Assembly (NCBI GenBank): GCA_019054805.1
Contig: JAHQIY010000029.1
Location: 434,001-498,000, forward strand
DNA from: Brachionus manjavacas
Lineage: Eukaryota; Rotifera; Eurotatoria; Ploima; Brachionidae
Direction of reading: 5' to 3'
Length of the DNA stretch: 64,000 nucleotides
How positions within the stretch are numbered: the stretch's first letter is position 1; every line of letters begins with the position of its first letter. The position numbers and the translations under genes were made by a program. Below, in pieces: positions 52,807 to 64,000 of this stretch. The notes under the pieces were generated by a model. The model was not told the origin of the DNA, ran no database searches, and saw nothing but the letters and a program-made list of their open reading frames with translations.

Positions 52807-55622
52807 TCAAGTTTCAGGAAAAAAAGAAGAAATAGTAAGGTAGCAATTGCACAATGGAGTTGGGTATTCAATATATCTTGATTCGAAACCTTCTTTGTAT
52901 TCCTTCACCAGTCTTACAACCAATGGAATAGAATGACTCAGTCCTGCCCCAACATATCTCTCACTCAATTCAAAAAGCCGATTCGAGACTGTTAGTAATT
53001 TTAGTTTATTAAAAGCCTCATGATGTACGATGTTGGAGGGAGTATCATATTTTAACTTAAGAATAGATCTGACTGCTGTATTCTGAATTGCTTGTAGTTT
53101 TTTGATATTATTTTCTGAAAATGAATTCAAGCAAGGAAAAGAATAGTCTAAAATTGATCCGACTAAAGATTTATATAGATTTCCTAGTGTGTTCTGATTA
53201 AGACCCCATTTTTTGTTTGACAATATCTTAATAATATTTAGCCTTTTATTGCAGCGCTCTTTAATTTCATCTACCAGTATATTAAAGTTTAATTTAGAAT
53301 CAAATTTAATACCAAGAAACTTGATTTCTTTTTGTCTCTCTATTCTGTTTCCATAAATTTTTAAGTTAAGATTATCACTCTCTTTTTTGTACCTAGAAAA
53401 GACTAATGAACACGACTTTTCAACCGATATCTTCATTTTCCACTTAATAAGCCATTGTTCTAATTCGTTGAGGTATTTATTGATCTTATTTTCTAGGTTC
53501 CCTTTTTTGTTATAAATGAAGAATGTAACTAGATCATCTGCAAAAAGCAGAGAGTATTCATTATTTGTTTTGTTTCTTTTAGGGATGTCATTAATGTATA
53601 TACTAAATAAAAGAGGACTAATTACTGAGCCTTGAGGAACACCTGCAGTTATTTGATATTCTTCGCTCAAATGGTCATTCACATTTACCTTAAATGTCCT
53701 AGAGTCTAAAAAGGATTTTATCCAGTTAGTCAAGTAATGAGGTGGATTTATTTTAATCAATTTAAAAAGTAAACCTTCATGCCAAACCCTATCAAAGGCT
53801 TTAGAAATATCAAAAAAAAGGCCGCAAACTCTTTTTTCTATTAAATGATTCCACAATTTTTTGAATTAAGAAGAAAAGATTATCTGCTGTTCGCCGGTGT
53901 TTCCTAAATCCAGATTGCTCCTGGATAAGTAGTGAATTTTGCTCTAAAAAATTGTATAATCTTGAATATACTATGCGTTCCAGTAGCTTTCCTAAACAAC
54001 TCGTTATACTAATTGGTCTATAATTTAAAGGATCGTGTAAACTAGAGGCCTTTTTTTGAATCATAGTAATGTAAGATGTTTTCCACGCTTTCGGGACTCT
54101 ACCTTCTCGAAGAGTTAAATTAAAAAGTTCTATGATTTCTATTAATGAATTTCTAGGTAAGTTTTTTAACATTAAATTATGAATTTGGTCAGGTCCTGAT
54201 GCCGCTTCATTTTTTAATCTCTTTAAAGCCATAATTAATTCATTTAAGCAAATTGGATCATTAAAATTAGACTGGTTATAATTCCTAAAGAAGGCAGAGT
54301 TAGAATTTAGAATTTCGATATCTTTCTCAGTATCAATTAAATCAGAATTAGGACTAAATATTGACGATAAGAGTTCTCCAAAGCATTTTCCCTTTTCTTC
54401 ATTAGTTTTGAATTCCCTTTCATTTAAAATCAATTTAGGAATTAAATTTGATCCTTATTTTGTTCTAAATTTATTTATTTTTTTCCAAAAAGGTCTACTT
54501 GTCAGTGGGTTTTTTCCCATCTTCTCAATAAAAATCAAACCAATTTTGATTCCAGAATTTTTTTAAAGAGGCCTTTAACTCAGATGTAAGTTGATTAAAT
54601 TTTTGCTTGAGCTTTTGACAGCGAGTTTTCTGGTAATTTCTTCTTACTTTCCTACGTTCTTTTATCAAATTAACAATGTTTGGCGGAAGACTCGTTTTGT
54701 AGATTTTCTGAGAAAGATATGGAATGCTTTTATGTGAAGCAGAAATAATTTTTTCTGTTATTTTATCATTTAGTTGATCTATTGTGAGGGAACTTTCAGT
54801 GACATTCACTATTTGAGAATTTAAAAACTCGCTGAATAATTGCCAGTTTGCTTTCTTATAGTTAAGCCTTTTAGCTGCTGATTTATTTTCTAATTGATAG
54901 CCCATAGAAATCGATGCTTCGATTGGGAAATGGTCACTAGTCATGTCTTGACTATTTAAGACACTAAAGTCGGTAATTTTGTCAATCAATGAAGATGAAA
55001 CTAAAAAAAGGTCAAGAATTTCAAAGTAATTCTTATTAAAAATATTGAAAGTAGGATGCTTATCATTGATTACTGAAAAGTCTAGCTCGTTGATTATTCT
55101 TTCTAATATTATCCCGTTTTCATTTTCCCCTACGCAGCCTATTTGCTTTGTTCTAGCGTTTAGATCACCACCTAAAATGTAGTTTCTACATGTTTTATTT
55201 ACTGTTTTAAAAAACTCAAAGTTCAGAAGCACATTAGGTGGATTATAAAGACTAAATACAAACAGTTCATTATTCTTTCCTAAGTTCATTTTTATACAAA
55301 GGAGTTCGGAATTGAATTCCTCGTAAGAAAAATCTTGTATAAATTCGATTCCTTCTTTAATTAAAATAGCTACTCCTCCTCCGTACTTGTTGCGTGGTTT
55401 TGTTAAGAACTGATAATTTTGAAAATCAAGATAAATATTTGCCTCACTCAAATCTATCTTTAATTCATTGAGCAAAACAATGTCGGGACATTTTTGAACT
55501 AAAAAATTGTCTAAGAGATGAACCCTACTAGGTAAATGAAGACAATTCCAGTGTGTAATTACCAACCTTGTTTTATTAAGAGTTTTTGTTCTTAAAGTTG
55601 ATTTATTTATCTTCTTGTTCAT
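52807..55622 (-). pseudogene. LINE A copy 2 ORF2 (endonuclease-reverse transcriptase), broken
   Basis: The endonuclease is complete and open for 365 codons (THWNCLHLP, LLNELKIDL, LGGDLNARTK, TSDHFPIEA). Reverse transcriptase motifs follow in the two next frames: SGPDQIHNLMLKNLP, RPISITSCLGKLLERI, QSGFRKHRRTADN, FDISKAFDRVWHEG, AGVPQGSVISP and FADDLVTFF, then thumb (FLGIKFDSKLNFN) and a C-terminal region ending SSFFPET at 52,807. Frame breaks near 54,527 (+1) and 53,835 (-2 in an A-run) and a TAA near 54,455. Jockey-like. Confidence 0.92.
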
Positions 55623-56836
55623 TCTAAATTTTCTTCAATGCTGTTTTGATCGGCAGTTTGCTGACCAATTTCGTTAGATGATTGATCTACTTGAATTGAA
55701 CATTCAGTTGTTGAACTGTTTGATTCAGACTAGAAGGTACTGTCGTTTTGATTTTCTAATACAACTAATGGTTTCTTTGATTCATTTTCGGTGAGCTCTT
55801 TTTCATTTGGATCAGATTCGGGAAATCTCTTGATTTGATTTTTTGTTTGGAAAAAAGCTTCAGTCTCATTCTGATCATTTGAGAGGACATTGACAGGTCT
55901 CTGACTTATTGGTAGAAGATCGTTTAAATGGCTTACCAAACTGTCTTCTAACACTGAAGTTTTGAGGTCTTGAGGACTAATTTCTGACATTACGTCATTG
56001 AGATTTGATGGCTGATATCCAGGCGTTTTTGGCATCAGATTTTCATCATTGTCTTTTAGGTCAGCTTCAATTATTGATTGGGTTTCTTCTTGGTCAATGT
56101 AAAGATCATTGTAGTCAATCTTTTTCCTCTCAAGCGACTTTAGCTTTTCAGCAATGGAGCATTTTTGTGTTAAGTGTCCTTTCTGATGACACTTTTCGCA
56201 TAGTTTTTCTTTGACAGGGCATTTCGCTATGTTGTGCCCTTCTTCATCACAAAAATAGCATTTCTGCTTTTGTCCAACAATTGACACAAGACACTTTAAA
56301 CCATACATTATTGTAGGGCCTGACAAGCTTCCAATAATGTTCTCAACTTCTTTTGGAAATGATATTCTTACTCTTCTGACACCATTTTTCCTCTCGGGTC
56401 TATCTTTATATTTTTCTTCGGTAATGTGTTCAATATTGAGTCCATCAATTCGAACAGCATTAAAGAAGGTTTCAAGTCTATGATTCTCGAAATCAGAGGG
56501 CAAGAAGTGAAATCGAAAAGTACAATACCTTCTGAGATCCGGGACTTTATTTGCATCTTCAAGTCTGAAATTGGTTCCATTAATATTGATTTCACGATCG
56601 AAGATTTGGGTAACATTAAAAGCAGCATTAAACTCGATTATCCATACTTTGTTTGAAGAAAAATTGTAGACAGATGTGATCGCATCATTTTCCACCTGGT
56701 TTAGTACGATATCCAGTGAACCAAATAAGACCTTATCGCTAATCGGTTTGTCTAACCTCTTCAGATTTAGCTTGACCGAATTTTTAAATATCCACCGTCG
56801 GTTTTGGTTTGTTTTGTTGAGCGACATTGCCAACAC
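55619..56836 (-). pseudogene. LINE A copy 2 ORF1, gag-like, one nonsense codon
   Basis: From an ATG at 56,836 (or 56,827, MSLNKTNQNRRW, which looks the better start) the frame runs 368 codons to a TAG at 55,732-55,730, then continues open for 36 more codons to a TGA at 55,619. Copy 1 has GAG in place of the TAG. N-terminal ~185 residues: mixed alpha/beta, no motif I recognise; two knuckles C193-C196-H201-C206 and C213-C216-H221-C226 (CX2CX4HX4C); then an acidic, Ser/Gln-rich tail. Binds element RNA. The stop TGA overlaps the ORF2 ATG as ATGA. Confidence 0.85.
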
Positions 56837-56870
56837 ACAACTTTCAACGGTTTTTTAACACGTGATGACG

Positions 56871-57349
56871 CTATTAATTAAATTTGATTTTTCAAACTTG
56901 CTAAGCCAAACGACAATTTTGATTTTGAAAATTGTTTAATAAAGTTTTTGAATTTATTAATCTCCAAATATTTTACATCTCAATGGATTAATAGTCAGTG
57001 GGTAAATTGGAAGCTAATCGGAAAATTACAAAAGAAGGGATGGGTTAAAAGCAACTTCATTCAATATTAAAAATGTGTTTTTGTTATGGTTGTTTTTTAA
57101 TTTCTCTTTTCTTTTTTAATTTTCCGAAATTATACCAGAATCCCATTTATTTCATTTGACAATCGTATCGGAAAATTACAAAAGAATGGAGAAGCTAATA
57201 AGCAGCTATATTGAACTTTATAATTGTGGAGCGGTTCTTGAAAAACATTTTAAAGTGAAGCGACAATAAAATCTTGCTATTGGCTCCAATTTTATAGGCT
57301 ATATGTCAATAATAATATAATAATTTGTCGAAGAAATTAAATCCGAAAT
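56871..57349. other. AT-rich region with a short repeated phrase
   Basis: tcggaaaattacaaaagaag at 57,017 recurs as tcggaaaattacaaaagaat at 57,169, each followed by a similar aagcagcta/aagcaactt phrase, about 152 bases apart. No gene recognised. Confidence 0.45.
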
Positions 57350-57561
57350 GGCAAGGTGAAATTTCTGATCAATTTTCAATTTGTTCTTTTTGCTCAAAAT
57401 TTTAAATGAGTCATTTTATTGCATTGCATTGCAATATAAAATTGAAATTTTAAAGTTTTAAAAGGCTAAAGACTGTGTAAATTGCAATGCAATGAAATCG
57501 CGCATTTAAAAATTTTGTACAAAAAAAGCAAATAGAAAAAATATTAAAAATCCACTTTGCC
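57350..57561. mobile_element. 212-bp foldback MITE
   Basis: Begins GGCAAGGTGAAATTT and ends AAAAATCCACTTTGCC. The inner arms are strongly inverted (ttttgctcaaaattttaaat / atttaaaaattttgtacaaa, and ATTGCATTGCATTGCAAT / TTGCAATGCAATGAAAT). No coding content. No clear target duplication. Confidence 0.75.
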
Positions 57562-58280
57562 AAAAAAAATTTGTTTTTTAAAAATGTCAGAATCGCCATT
57601 GACTTTTTTGAAAAAAAGAAATTTTTGAAGATGAATCTTCCGAAGATAATTTATACCTGAAAAAGAAAATCAAACATAATCAAGGAGTGAATGAAAAAAA
57701 TAAAGCCATATTAAAATTTCTTTATTTAATTCTGACAATATAATAAATTTCTTGAAAATATTGAAAAAATTAATATCTAATTAAATTAAATAATGTTTAT
57801 GCCTAATTAGCAAATATAACCACTTATACATCTAAGTTTATTAAAATTTTAACATAATTTATGATATTAAAAATTAACATAAATTATTCTTGAAAAATTA
57901 GAATAATTCTCTTACCTTGGATTGTCTAGCAAAATTTGATATGATATGAAGCTTTTACATTATAATTTTTGACAAAATAAAAAAATTAGTTTATTATAAT
58001 TTATTCAAATAAAAATTGAAACAAGTCCAAATAAATAAAATTATGTACAAAAATTGTATTAAGTTGGAAACAGCAATGTTTTGTCATGCGAGTATTATTG
58101 GATAGTTTAAAAGATAGAGTGTGCTATAAAAAAGAATAATGAATCTAATTGATTAATTGATAATCGATTACAACTTAGTAATTGATCCATCCTATATTTT
58201 GTCTTAATTCCCATAAAATGATTCCTTCTTTTTTTGACAGTAATATTAGGGGTTAGGTTCTGGTTAAACCTCATTAACAT
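57562..58280. other. AT-rich region, no gene seen
   Basis: No coding, RNA or repeat signal recognised. Confidence 0.35.
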
Positions 58281-58460
58281 ATTTAAAAAAAAAAAAATTG
58301 TCAGTGAAAAGCTTCAAATGAGTGAGCGTGAAATGTTAGCTATAGTTTGGGCTACCAAGCACTTTAATAACAATCTGTATGGTCGACATTTCAAGGTTTA
58401 CACCGACCACATGCCACTAAGCACACTTGTAACAGCAAAGGAACCAAAAGCATTTAAAGT
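58281..58460 (+). pseudogene. Ty3/gypsy-type RNase H fragment
   Basis: The frame reads VSEKLQMSEREMLAIVWATK, then HFNNNLYGRHFKVYTDHMPL and STLVTAKEPKAFK. SEREMLAIVWA...FxxYLYGxxFxVxTDHxPL is the RNase H region of gypsy-class polyproteins and includes the second catalytic Glu and third Asp. Cut upstream by AT-rich DNA and downstream by the hAT-like MITE at 58,461. A different copy from the pol remnant at 50.7-51.8 kb, which stops just before this part of RNase H. Confidence 0.85.
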
Positions 58461-58696
58461 CAGAATCGTTAAAAGTCAAAGTCGACTTTGACTTCAAATA
58501 ATTTTAAAGTCTTTGACTTGAGTGGACTCAAGTCTGAACTTTTGAACTTAATTATTTTCAGGCTATAACATTAGACCTCATCATTCTATATTAGAATGAT
58601 AAAATGTTATTTAAAAACATTGAAATTCGAGAACTAAATTTTATTTAAAACAAAAATTTTTAGTCCAGACTTGACTTAGACTTTTGACCAACTCTG
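58461..58696. mobile_element. hAT-like MITE, 236 bp
   Basis: Starts CAGAATCGTTAAAAGTCAAA and ends ACTTTTGACCAACTCTG-like sequence (inverse CAGAGTTGGTCAAAAGTC). Subterminal AAGTC/GACTT words repeat throughout. A relative lies at 34,435-34,763. Flanking 8-mers do not match, so the target duplication is not confirmed. Confidence 0.6.
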
Positions 58697-61634
58697 AATT
58701 TCTTACACATTGCTGTTTCAATCATCTCACAAATCGGTAGATTTATTTTTGTTTATTTTCATTGCAAAATCTAGTCTGAGATTTTTTTCTATCAATGCCT
58801 GTTAATGGTGAATTGGTAACACGTTTTCTGCAAAAGATGGGGATAAGGATTTGCCTGAGGGACATCAATTCATTGCACTTTCAGAAGGATTAACGCGAAG
58901 ATTAACTAATAATTCAATCAAATATTTGTTCTTATTTTTTAAAAAAAAAACTAAATTTTGCACTTTTACCCATGAGAGCTAGGAAGAAGGCCTAACACAT
59001 TCTGACCTAAAAAATAAATTTGAGTTTTTTTAAAATTAACTTAATAACTTAATTCGTAACAAAATAATTGATTATTTTCGTAAAAAAATAATCAATTTTC
59101 AAACTGGAGGGTTTAAACGAAGGCTATTGCCATTCGCACGAACCTGTGGTTTACTCACAACCATAAATAATGTGCTGTGGGTGCTTAAAAGAACCCTTCG
59201 GCCTTTTTCTTAATTTAAAAGCTTAATAATAGGGATTTTTTTTTTAAACAATGTAGTATCAATTTTGGTTTATTTTACAATTAGAAAATTTACAGAAAGC
59301 CTACTATGACTTAAAAAATGATAAAAATAAAAAAATAACAATAATTCGAAAATTCGAAATCCTTTCAATTATGTGCTGTGCCGAACCAATGCAAGTTTTT
59401 TATCGGCTCATCAAATAAAGCAAATAATAGAAGCAACAAGCAACAGTCAAACAATTCAAGTCTAAACAAAAGATCTTAGAAAAAATTGTAAAAATAATTA
59501 AGAGCTTTCTTTTAAAAAAATTGCATTTTTTTAGCTTAATAAAGCAGATTGAATGAAAAGTTTTTATATTTGCTATACTTTTTCAAAAGAATTAATGTGA
59601 TAAATATTTTTTATGAAATTTGTTTTAATTAAAATTGTTACTTTAAATTTTAAATAAAAAGAGATTTTATTTCAAAAGCAAAAGAAGCTTTGGTGCGTTA
59701 AAGTTTTTTTCTTTTTTAATTTTTCAATATTTATAAATTTTTTTATTATGTTAAAAATTATATTTTTTGTTAAACATATTTTTGTTACGACCCAAGTCTT
59801 GACACGTCTCTACTTACTATTTAGTTTTTATATTATGAGATCTGTAGCTATTTAAACCACTACATTATTGTTATATATTCGAATCCCATTAAATAAACTT
59901 TTAACTAAATAAAATTGCTTTATTTATTTCTTGGCTCAAATCTCTTATATTGCGGAATATTTTTTTTCGGTTTTTAATAAATACCAGTCTTTAAATGCCT
60001 TTGAATTAATCTTAAAGTAGGCTTTTAAATTTTTTAAAATTACAAAATAGAAATACTTTAATTGTACTGAAATTTTGAAAAAAGTAACTTAAAACTCCAA
60101 ATTTCATCTTTATTAGTTTATATAATTCGAGGTTTAAAGGAAGCGTTTGAGTTTTATTTTCAAAATAATTCGAAAGAAGAATTATCAAAACCAATGTGAA
60201 AATTTTTTTAAATAATAAATTCGAATCTTTTTCATCAATTTATTTCTACAATCAATAAATATAAAAACAGCTGTTAAATTTCTTTCTTTAGCTTTATAAA
60301 ATTCACTTAAGTCTGATATTTTGAACAATTTTAGTGTGAATCTAAATGAAACCAGGTAGGCTTGAAGAAGGGGGTTCGTTTACAGCCTTTTTGATTTCTT
60401 TAAAAGAAAATTCATTAGATACAAATTCTAGTGTCATAAATATTTTGTTTAATTTCAGATTTCAAAGTATATTTTAAAAAAAAGTAAACGATTTATTTTT
60501 TTTTTAATAAAAACCAAACATTCTATGTTTGATGTAATTTATTTGATTTAGATGTAACAAGATTGCAAAAGTAACTCCAATTTATTTTTATAAAAAAATA
60601 AATCTTAAACATCGCACTAATTTCTTGCTATATCAAAATTGTGAGAAAATTTTTATTAAATTTTTTTAAAAGTTTAGTTCTTACAAAATAAAAAAGTATA
60701 AAAACCGCAAATAAAATCCAAAAATATTTAAAAAATTAAGCTTGTTGATAGTAAAGATACATTACAGACTCTCTAAAATTAGATAAGAACTCGAACCCCC
60801 AAAGAATTTAAAGCTAATTGTGTAAATTAGTGTTTTATGATTGAAATATCAAGTTTCTCTTGCTGATTAAAGTAAGATAAGAAGAGAAAAGAAATAATTA
60901 ATGAATTCGAAACTATTCAATGGAATAAAACAGAATAAAACAATTGACCATAAATCAAATTATTGAAGTTTAAAAATAAAAATTGATCAAAATGATAAAA
61001 ATCCTTTTGTTAATCTTATTTTCAGATCTTTAGTTTTAAATCTAAGAAAAGGACAGTGATCAGTAAAATACGCAATACAATTGAGCATTCAATATTTATT
61101 ATCAAAAATATTTTGATCAGCTTTGAAACCAACTTTGCGGATAAATCGAGATTTTCTTTTAAAAAAATATTGAATGGTTATTTAATCTTCTAGACTCAAT
61201 GAAAATAAAATAACAATGATAAAAAATTTAAAACAACGTTTATTAGTGCCCCATTTAGATGTGTTTAGTTCAATAAACTTTCGTAGTTATTGTTTTTTTT
61301 TATTTGTTTTTTTATGACCAAAAGCAATAAAATTGAAAGAAAAGTCATTCAGTGTTTTTTCTTTCAATTTTTTTTTTTATTTCCAAAATTCAAAAGAACA
61401 TTAATCGAATTACCTGCTCCAAGCTTTCACATCGATAAACATTATCTTATAGAGTTTTATTAAATTTTATTAGGAAAAAAATTGATTTATCAAAAATCAA
61501 AATGAAATAAAATTAATTCTTAGTGAAGACCTCAAAAAAATCTTTTAAGGCATTAAGCTGAAGTTTAGAATAAAACAAATAACTAAAAAAACATTATTTC
61601 TAGAAGTCCAAAAGTGATTTTGTAAATTGTATCG
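58697..61634. other. 2.9-kb AT-rich region, no gene recognised
   Basis: Near 58,976-59,220 a less AT-rich patch has weakly inverted ends (gaagaaggcctaacac / cccttcggcctttttctt) and may be an old MITE. The rest shows no frame, RNA or repeat that I can support. Confidence 0.4.
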
Positions 61635-61772
61635 GCAGATAATGATTTAATGTACTACCTAATCACAGCTTCTTTAATTCAATCTGCACATTCATTTTCG
61701 TATATTTTAATGTGTGCATTTTTTAGAAATTTTGCAGAGGTCAGAATTAGGTAGCACATATAATTATCAACT
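61635..61772. mobile_element. 138-bp foldback element
   Basis: gcagataatgatttaatgta, then ctacctaatcacag at the left is inverted as aattaggtagcacatataat, then tatcaactg at the right. A second inner stem pairs tgcacatt with aatgtgtgca. Non-coding. Confidence 0.65.
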
Positions 61773-63010
61773 GTAATAGTTTAGAGAACCATTTTTAAAC
61801 TTCTGGAAAAAAAATTTGAGTTTTTATATTTTTTTTTTCTAAAATTCAGTAATTTATGTCGTGTGATATTATGCGATCAATCATTTTTATAAAAACTCTA
61901 AAAACTCTTTGCTTCTTTTTCTAAATGATTATACACTGTGTTGCAAACTAGAAAAAAATTATAAAAAATTTTTCTTTTATTTTTCATTTTAATGAAATTT
62001 CATTCTTAATTTCTGATTTATAAAAATTTTTTCATAATGTTTTTGTATTTTTTTGAAAAAAAAAAATTTTTTATCCCTTTTTTTTATTATTTTTTATAAA
62101 TTTAAAAAAATTAATAATAGATTTACAGCTTTTTTGCATTCGATTTTTAGTGAATTATAGTGTTGTTTAGAAATTTCAGAATAATTTAACTCATTATTCT
62201 TAATGTAATTTAAATATGAAATGAAAGATAAAAAATTTAAATTAATTATAAATCAAATTTAATTTAAAAAAAATCATTTAGTCAATTTTTTTGTGACAAG
62301 TTTTACTTCTTTTAACTTGTCATACAAAAAACTAACTAAATCATTAATTAAAAATTAATTTCCTACTAATCTTTTATCAATGATTACTTTGATAGACCAA
62401 AAGCAATAAAATATTTTACTTAAAATAAATCTATTCAATTTTTCCATTCTTAAGTAAAAAACCCATGAGCATAAATATAACCTTTTAATTAATTGGAACA
62501 ATATCTATATAAAAAATTTAAAATCTTTTTTTATAATTTAATAAAAATTCTATATAAACTTTTTCAATTTATTATTTTTGATTAAATTTTCAAAAAGTCA
62601 CCAAAATTTATTTGTCATTTTTGATTTATTATAATGAAAAAATTTTATTTGATGGAAAACACTAGGTATATGTTTTCAGGATCTAAAAACAGTTTTAAAT
62701 AGTTATTTGTTTATTGTCCCAGTAAGAAATATTATTACTGATAATTAATTCTTGTATTTCGTAATTCATTCTTTATTTAAAAAAGATGATTAAATCAATA
62801 ATTCAAGTTGATAAATTATTCAAATTTATGATGTAAATACAACTGCCATTTATTAATATTCCACAAAGACGATTTTAAAATTTACAATAATATAAAATTT
62901 TTAGATTTTTTCTAACAAATTTGGGTCACCAAGCATCAGGTTTCTATTTTTTTTATAATTTCTAAGCATAATTGAATAAATACTTTAAATGAAACAGCTT
63001 AGCTTAAATA
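61773..63010. other. AT-rich region, no gene recognised
   Basis: Plain A/T-rich sequence leading to the truncated edge of the LINE at 63,013. Confidence 0.4.
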
Positions 63011-63012
63011 GT

Positions 63013-64000
63013 TGACTACTCAGAACTCCTAGATCTCTTTCTATGCACTAAATCATTAGCGAATAAAATGACTAGTATTGAGATATTAACAGATTCAAAA
63101 ATGGGAAGTGATCATGCCCCGGTAATGTGCACTTTTGGATTCAATAAAGACTTCAGACTAGACCTGACTGAAGCTGAACCACGGTTCAATTTTACCAAGG
63201 CTGACTGGGGTCTTTTTGGAAGCACATTAGACGGAATGATAACTGAAATCAATAATGAAAATCTGAATGACATTAAAAGTTTTGACGAAGTTTTTTCTAA
63301 CTTAATCAAAGCTTCGGCTAATAGTGCGATACCAAATTTTGCTGCCACTACGCTTAAAACCTACCCTAGATCTATAGTCGACTTAATCAAATTGCGCCGA
63401 AAGATAACGAAAAGGAAAAAAAGTTGAAAAAAAATAGTGAAGAGCTAAAAGTTTTAAATTGTGAGTTTGACAAGCTCACTCATCAAATTAGGGTTTCGAT
63501 TAAAAAATATACAGAGGATAGATGGACGAATTTTCTGGGTAAACTTGGCCCATACCCCGCCTCTTCTAGCACTTTTTGGGCAATTATAAATAGAGCTAGA
63601 TCGCAAAAGAAGGGCACAGGAAATCCAAGATGGAAGAATTTATGAATCTGATGAAGATAAAGCAAATTTTTTTGCTTCAATATTAAGTAAGACCTTTTCT
63701 GAGTCGGGTAGCGATTGTACGGACTTTGATACAAATTGCTACAACTTTGTAGAGGAATTTGTGTCAAAGTTGGATTACAGTGACGACCAATTTTCAAAAG
63801 TGTCATTTTTAGAGCTAGTGAACATTATTGACAAATTAAAAGTTGACTCTTCGCCTGGTGAAGATGGCATTCACAACAGATTTCTCAAAAAGCTTTCACT
63901 CAAGGCAATTAGTCTCCTCCTTGATTTGATAAATCTCTCTTTAAGTGTCGGAATACCTGAGTCCTGGAAAATTGCAGTGATTACGATGATTCCAAAGAAG
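63013..64000 (+). pseudogene. LINE K ORF2, 5' truncated, runs off the window
   Basis: Begins within the endonuclease (DYSELLDLFLCTKSLANK, MGSDHAPVMCTF with the SDH motif), then linker with FNFTKADWGLFGSTLDGM, RSIVDLIKLRRKITKRKK, a frameshift near 63,425, FWAIINRARSQKKGTG, another frameshift near 63,635, then the start of the reverse transcriptase (SPGEDGIHNRFLKKLS, PESWKIAVITMIPKK) up to the last base. It resembles families A and C in layout but differs clearly in sequence, so it is another Jockey-like family. Upstream DNA shows no ORF1. Confidence 0.85.

Larger units (their letters stand above)
52581..56870 (-). mobile_element. LINE A copy 2, near full length, minus strand
   Basis: Carries a 5' leader, both ORFs and a 3' UTR ending GAAGGAGCTTTAGCTCGGTA, then CAGAAAACAAAATAAAAAAA. 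It is almost identical to 1,745-5,275 over the shared part. Lesions: a TAG near the end of ORF1, and in ORF2 an extra T near 54,527, a TAA near 54,455 and a two-base deletion near 53,835. Because LINE A copy 1 is broken at other sites, the two copies must come from an intact source elsewhere. It interrupts the short frame at 52,477-52,579. Confidence 0.92.

Noticed and set aside
58461..58696. Confirmed hAT target duplication at the 58.5-kb MITE
   Set aside because: The flanking 8-mers (tttaaagt and aatttctt) do not match.
1..64000. CRISPR arrays, rRNA operons, bacterial operons or ribosome binding sites
   Set aside because: None seen; introns, LINEs and composition show a eukaryotic nuclear sequence. 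tRNA genes were looked for by eye and none could be supported.

Overview
The window is a strongly A+T-rich (roughly three-quarters by eye) stretch of an invertebrate-type nuclear genome. It has spliced genes with short GT-AG introns, many broken non-LTR retrotransposons (LINEs), cut-and-paste transposon remains, foldback elements and simple repeats. There are no operons, rRNA or CRISPR arrays. The mix (Jockey-like LINEs with two CCHC knuckles in ORF1, MULE/FLYWCH, CACTA-like and hAT remains, an MCM9-type gene) would fit a small aquatic invertebrate such as a monogonont rotifer, but the species cannot be proved from this sequence.

Layout. 1-10,104: a 1.74-kb segment occurs twice (1-1,743 and 8,351-10,090). 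Between the copies lie a 5'-truncated LINE (family A), a ~182-bp tandem repeat, and the remains of an older minus-strand LINE (D). 10,105-13,275: LINE B, flanked by an 85-bp direct repeat. 13,361-18,140: two copies of LINE family C separated by a MULE transposase fragment. 18,150-24,895: minus-strand LINE debris, a Tc1/mariner pseudogene, a hAT-type MITE with 8-bp target duplication, and LINE E. 25,000-30,868: MULE/FLYWCH remains, LINE 3' fragments and dispersed repeats.

31,656-33,867 is the most gene-like locus: eight exons that splice in phase to a 507-residue MCM9-like protein which has lost its standard ATPase residues and lacks the usual N-terminal exons. 34,000-45,783 is mostly AT-rich sequence with MITEs, a BED-finger gene fragment, orphan exons and a 706-bp element with ~200-bp terminal inverted repeats. 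45,783-52,476: a LINE endonuclease fragment, a six-exon CACTA-like (TNP2-type) transposase gene interrupted by a 335-bp foldback, its small companion gene, and a gypsy pol remnant directly abutting it. 52,581-56,870: the most complete family-A LINE (minus strand). 57,000-64,000: AT-rich DNA with foldbacks, a gypsy RNase H scrap and, at the right edge, another 5'-truncated LINE.

Almost nothing here is an intact autonomous element: nearly every LINE reading frame carries nonsense or frameshift lesions. The MCM9-like locus, the spliced CACTA-like gene and a few unassigned exons are the parts most likely to be, or recently to have been, expressed genes.
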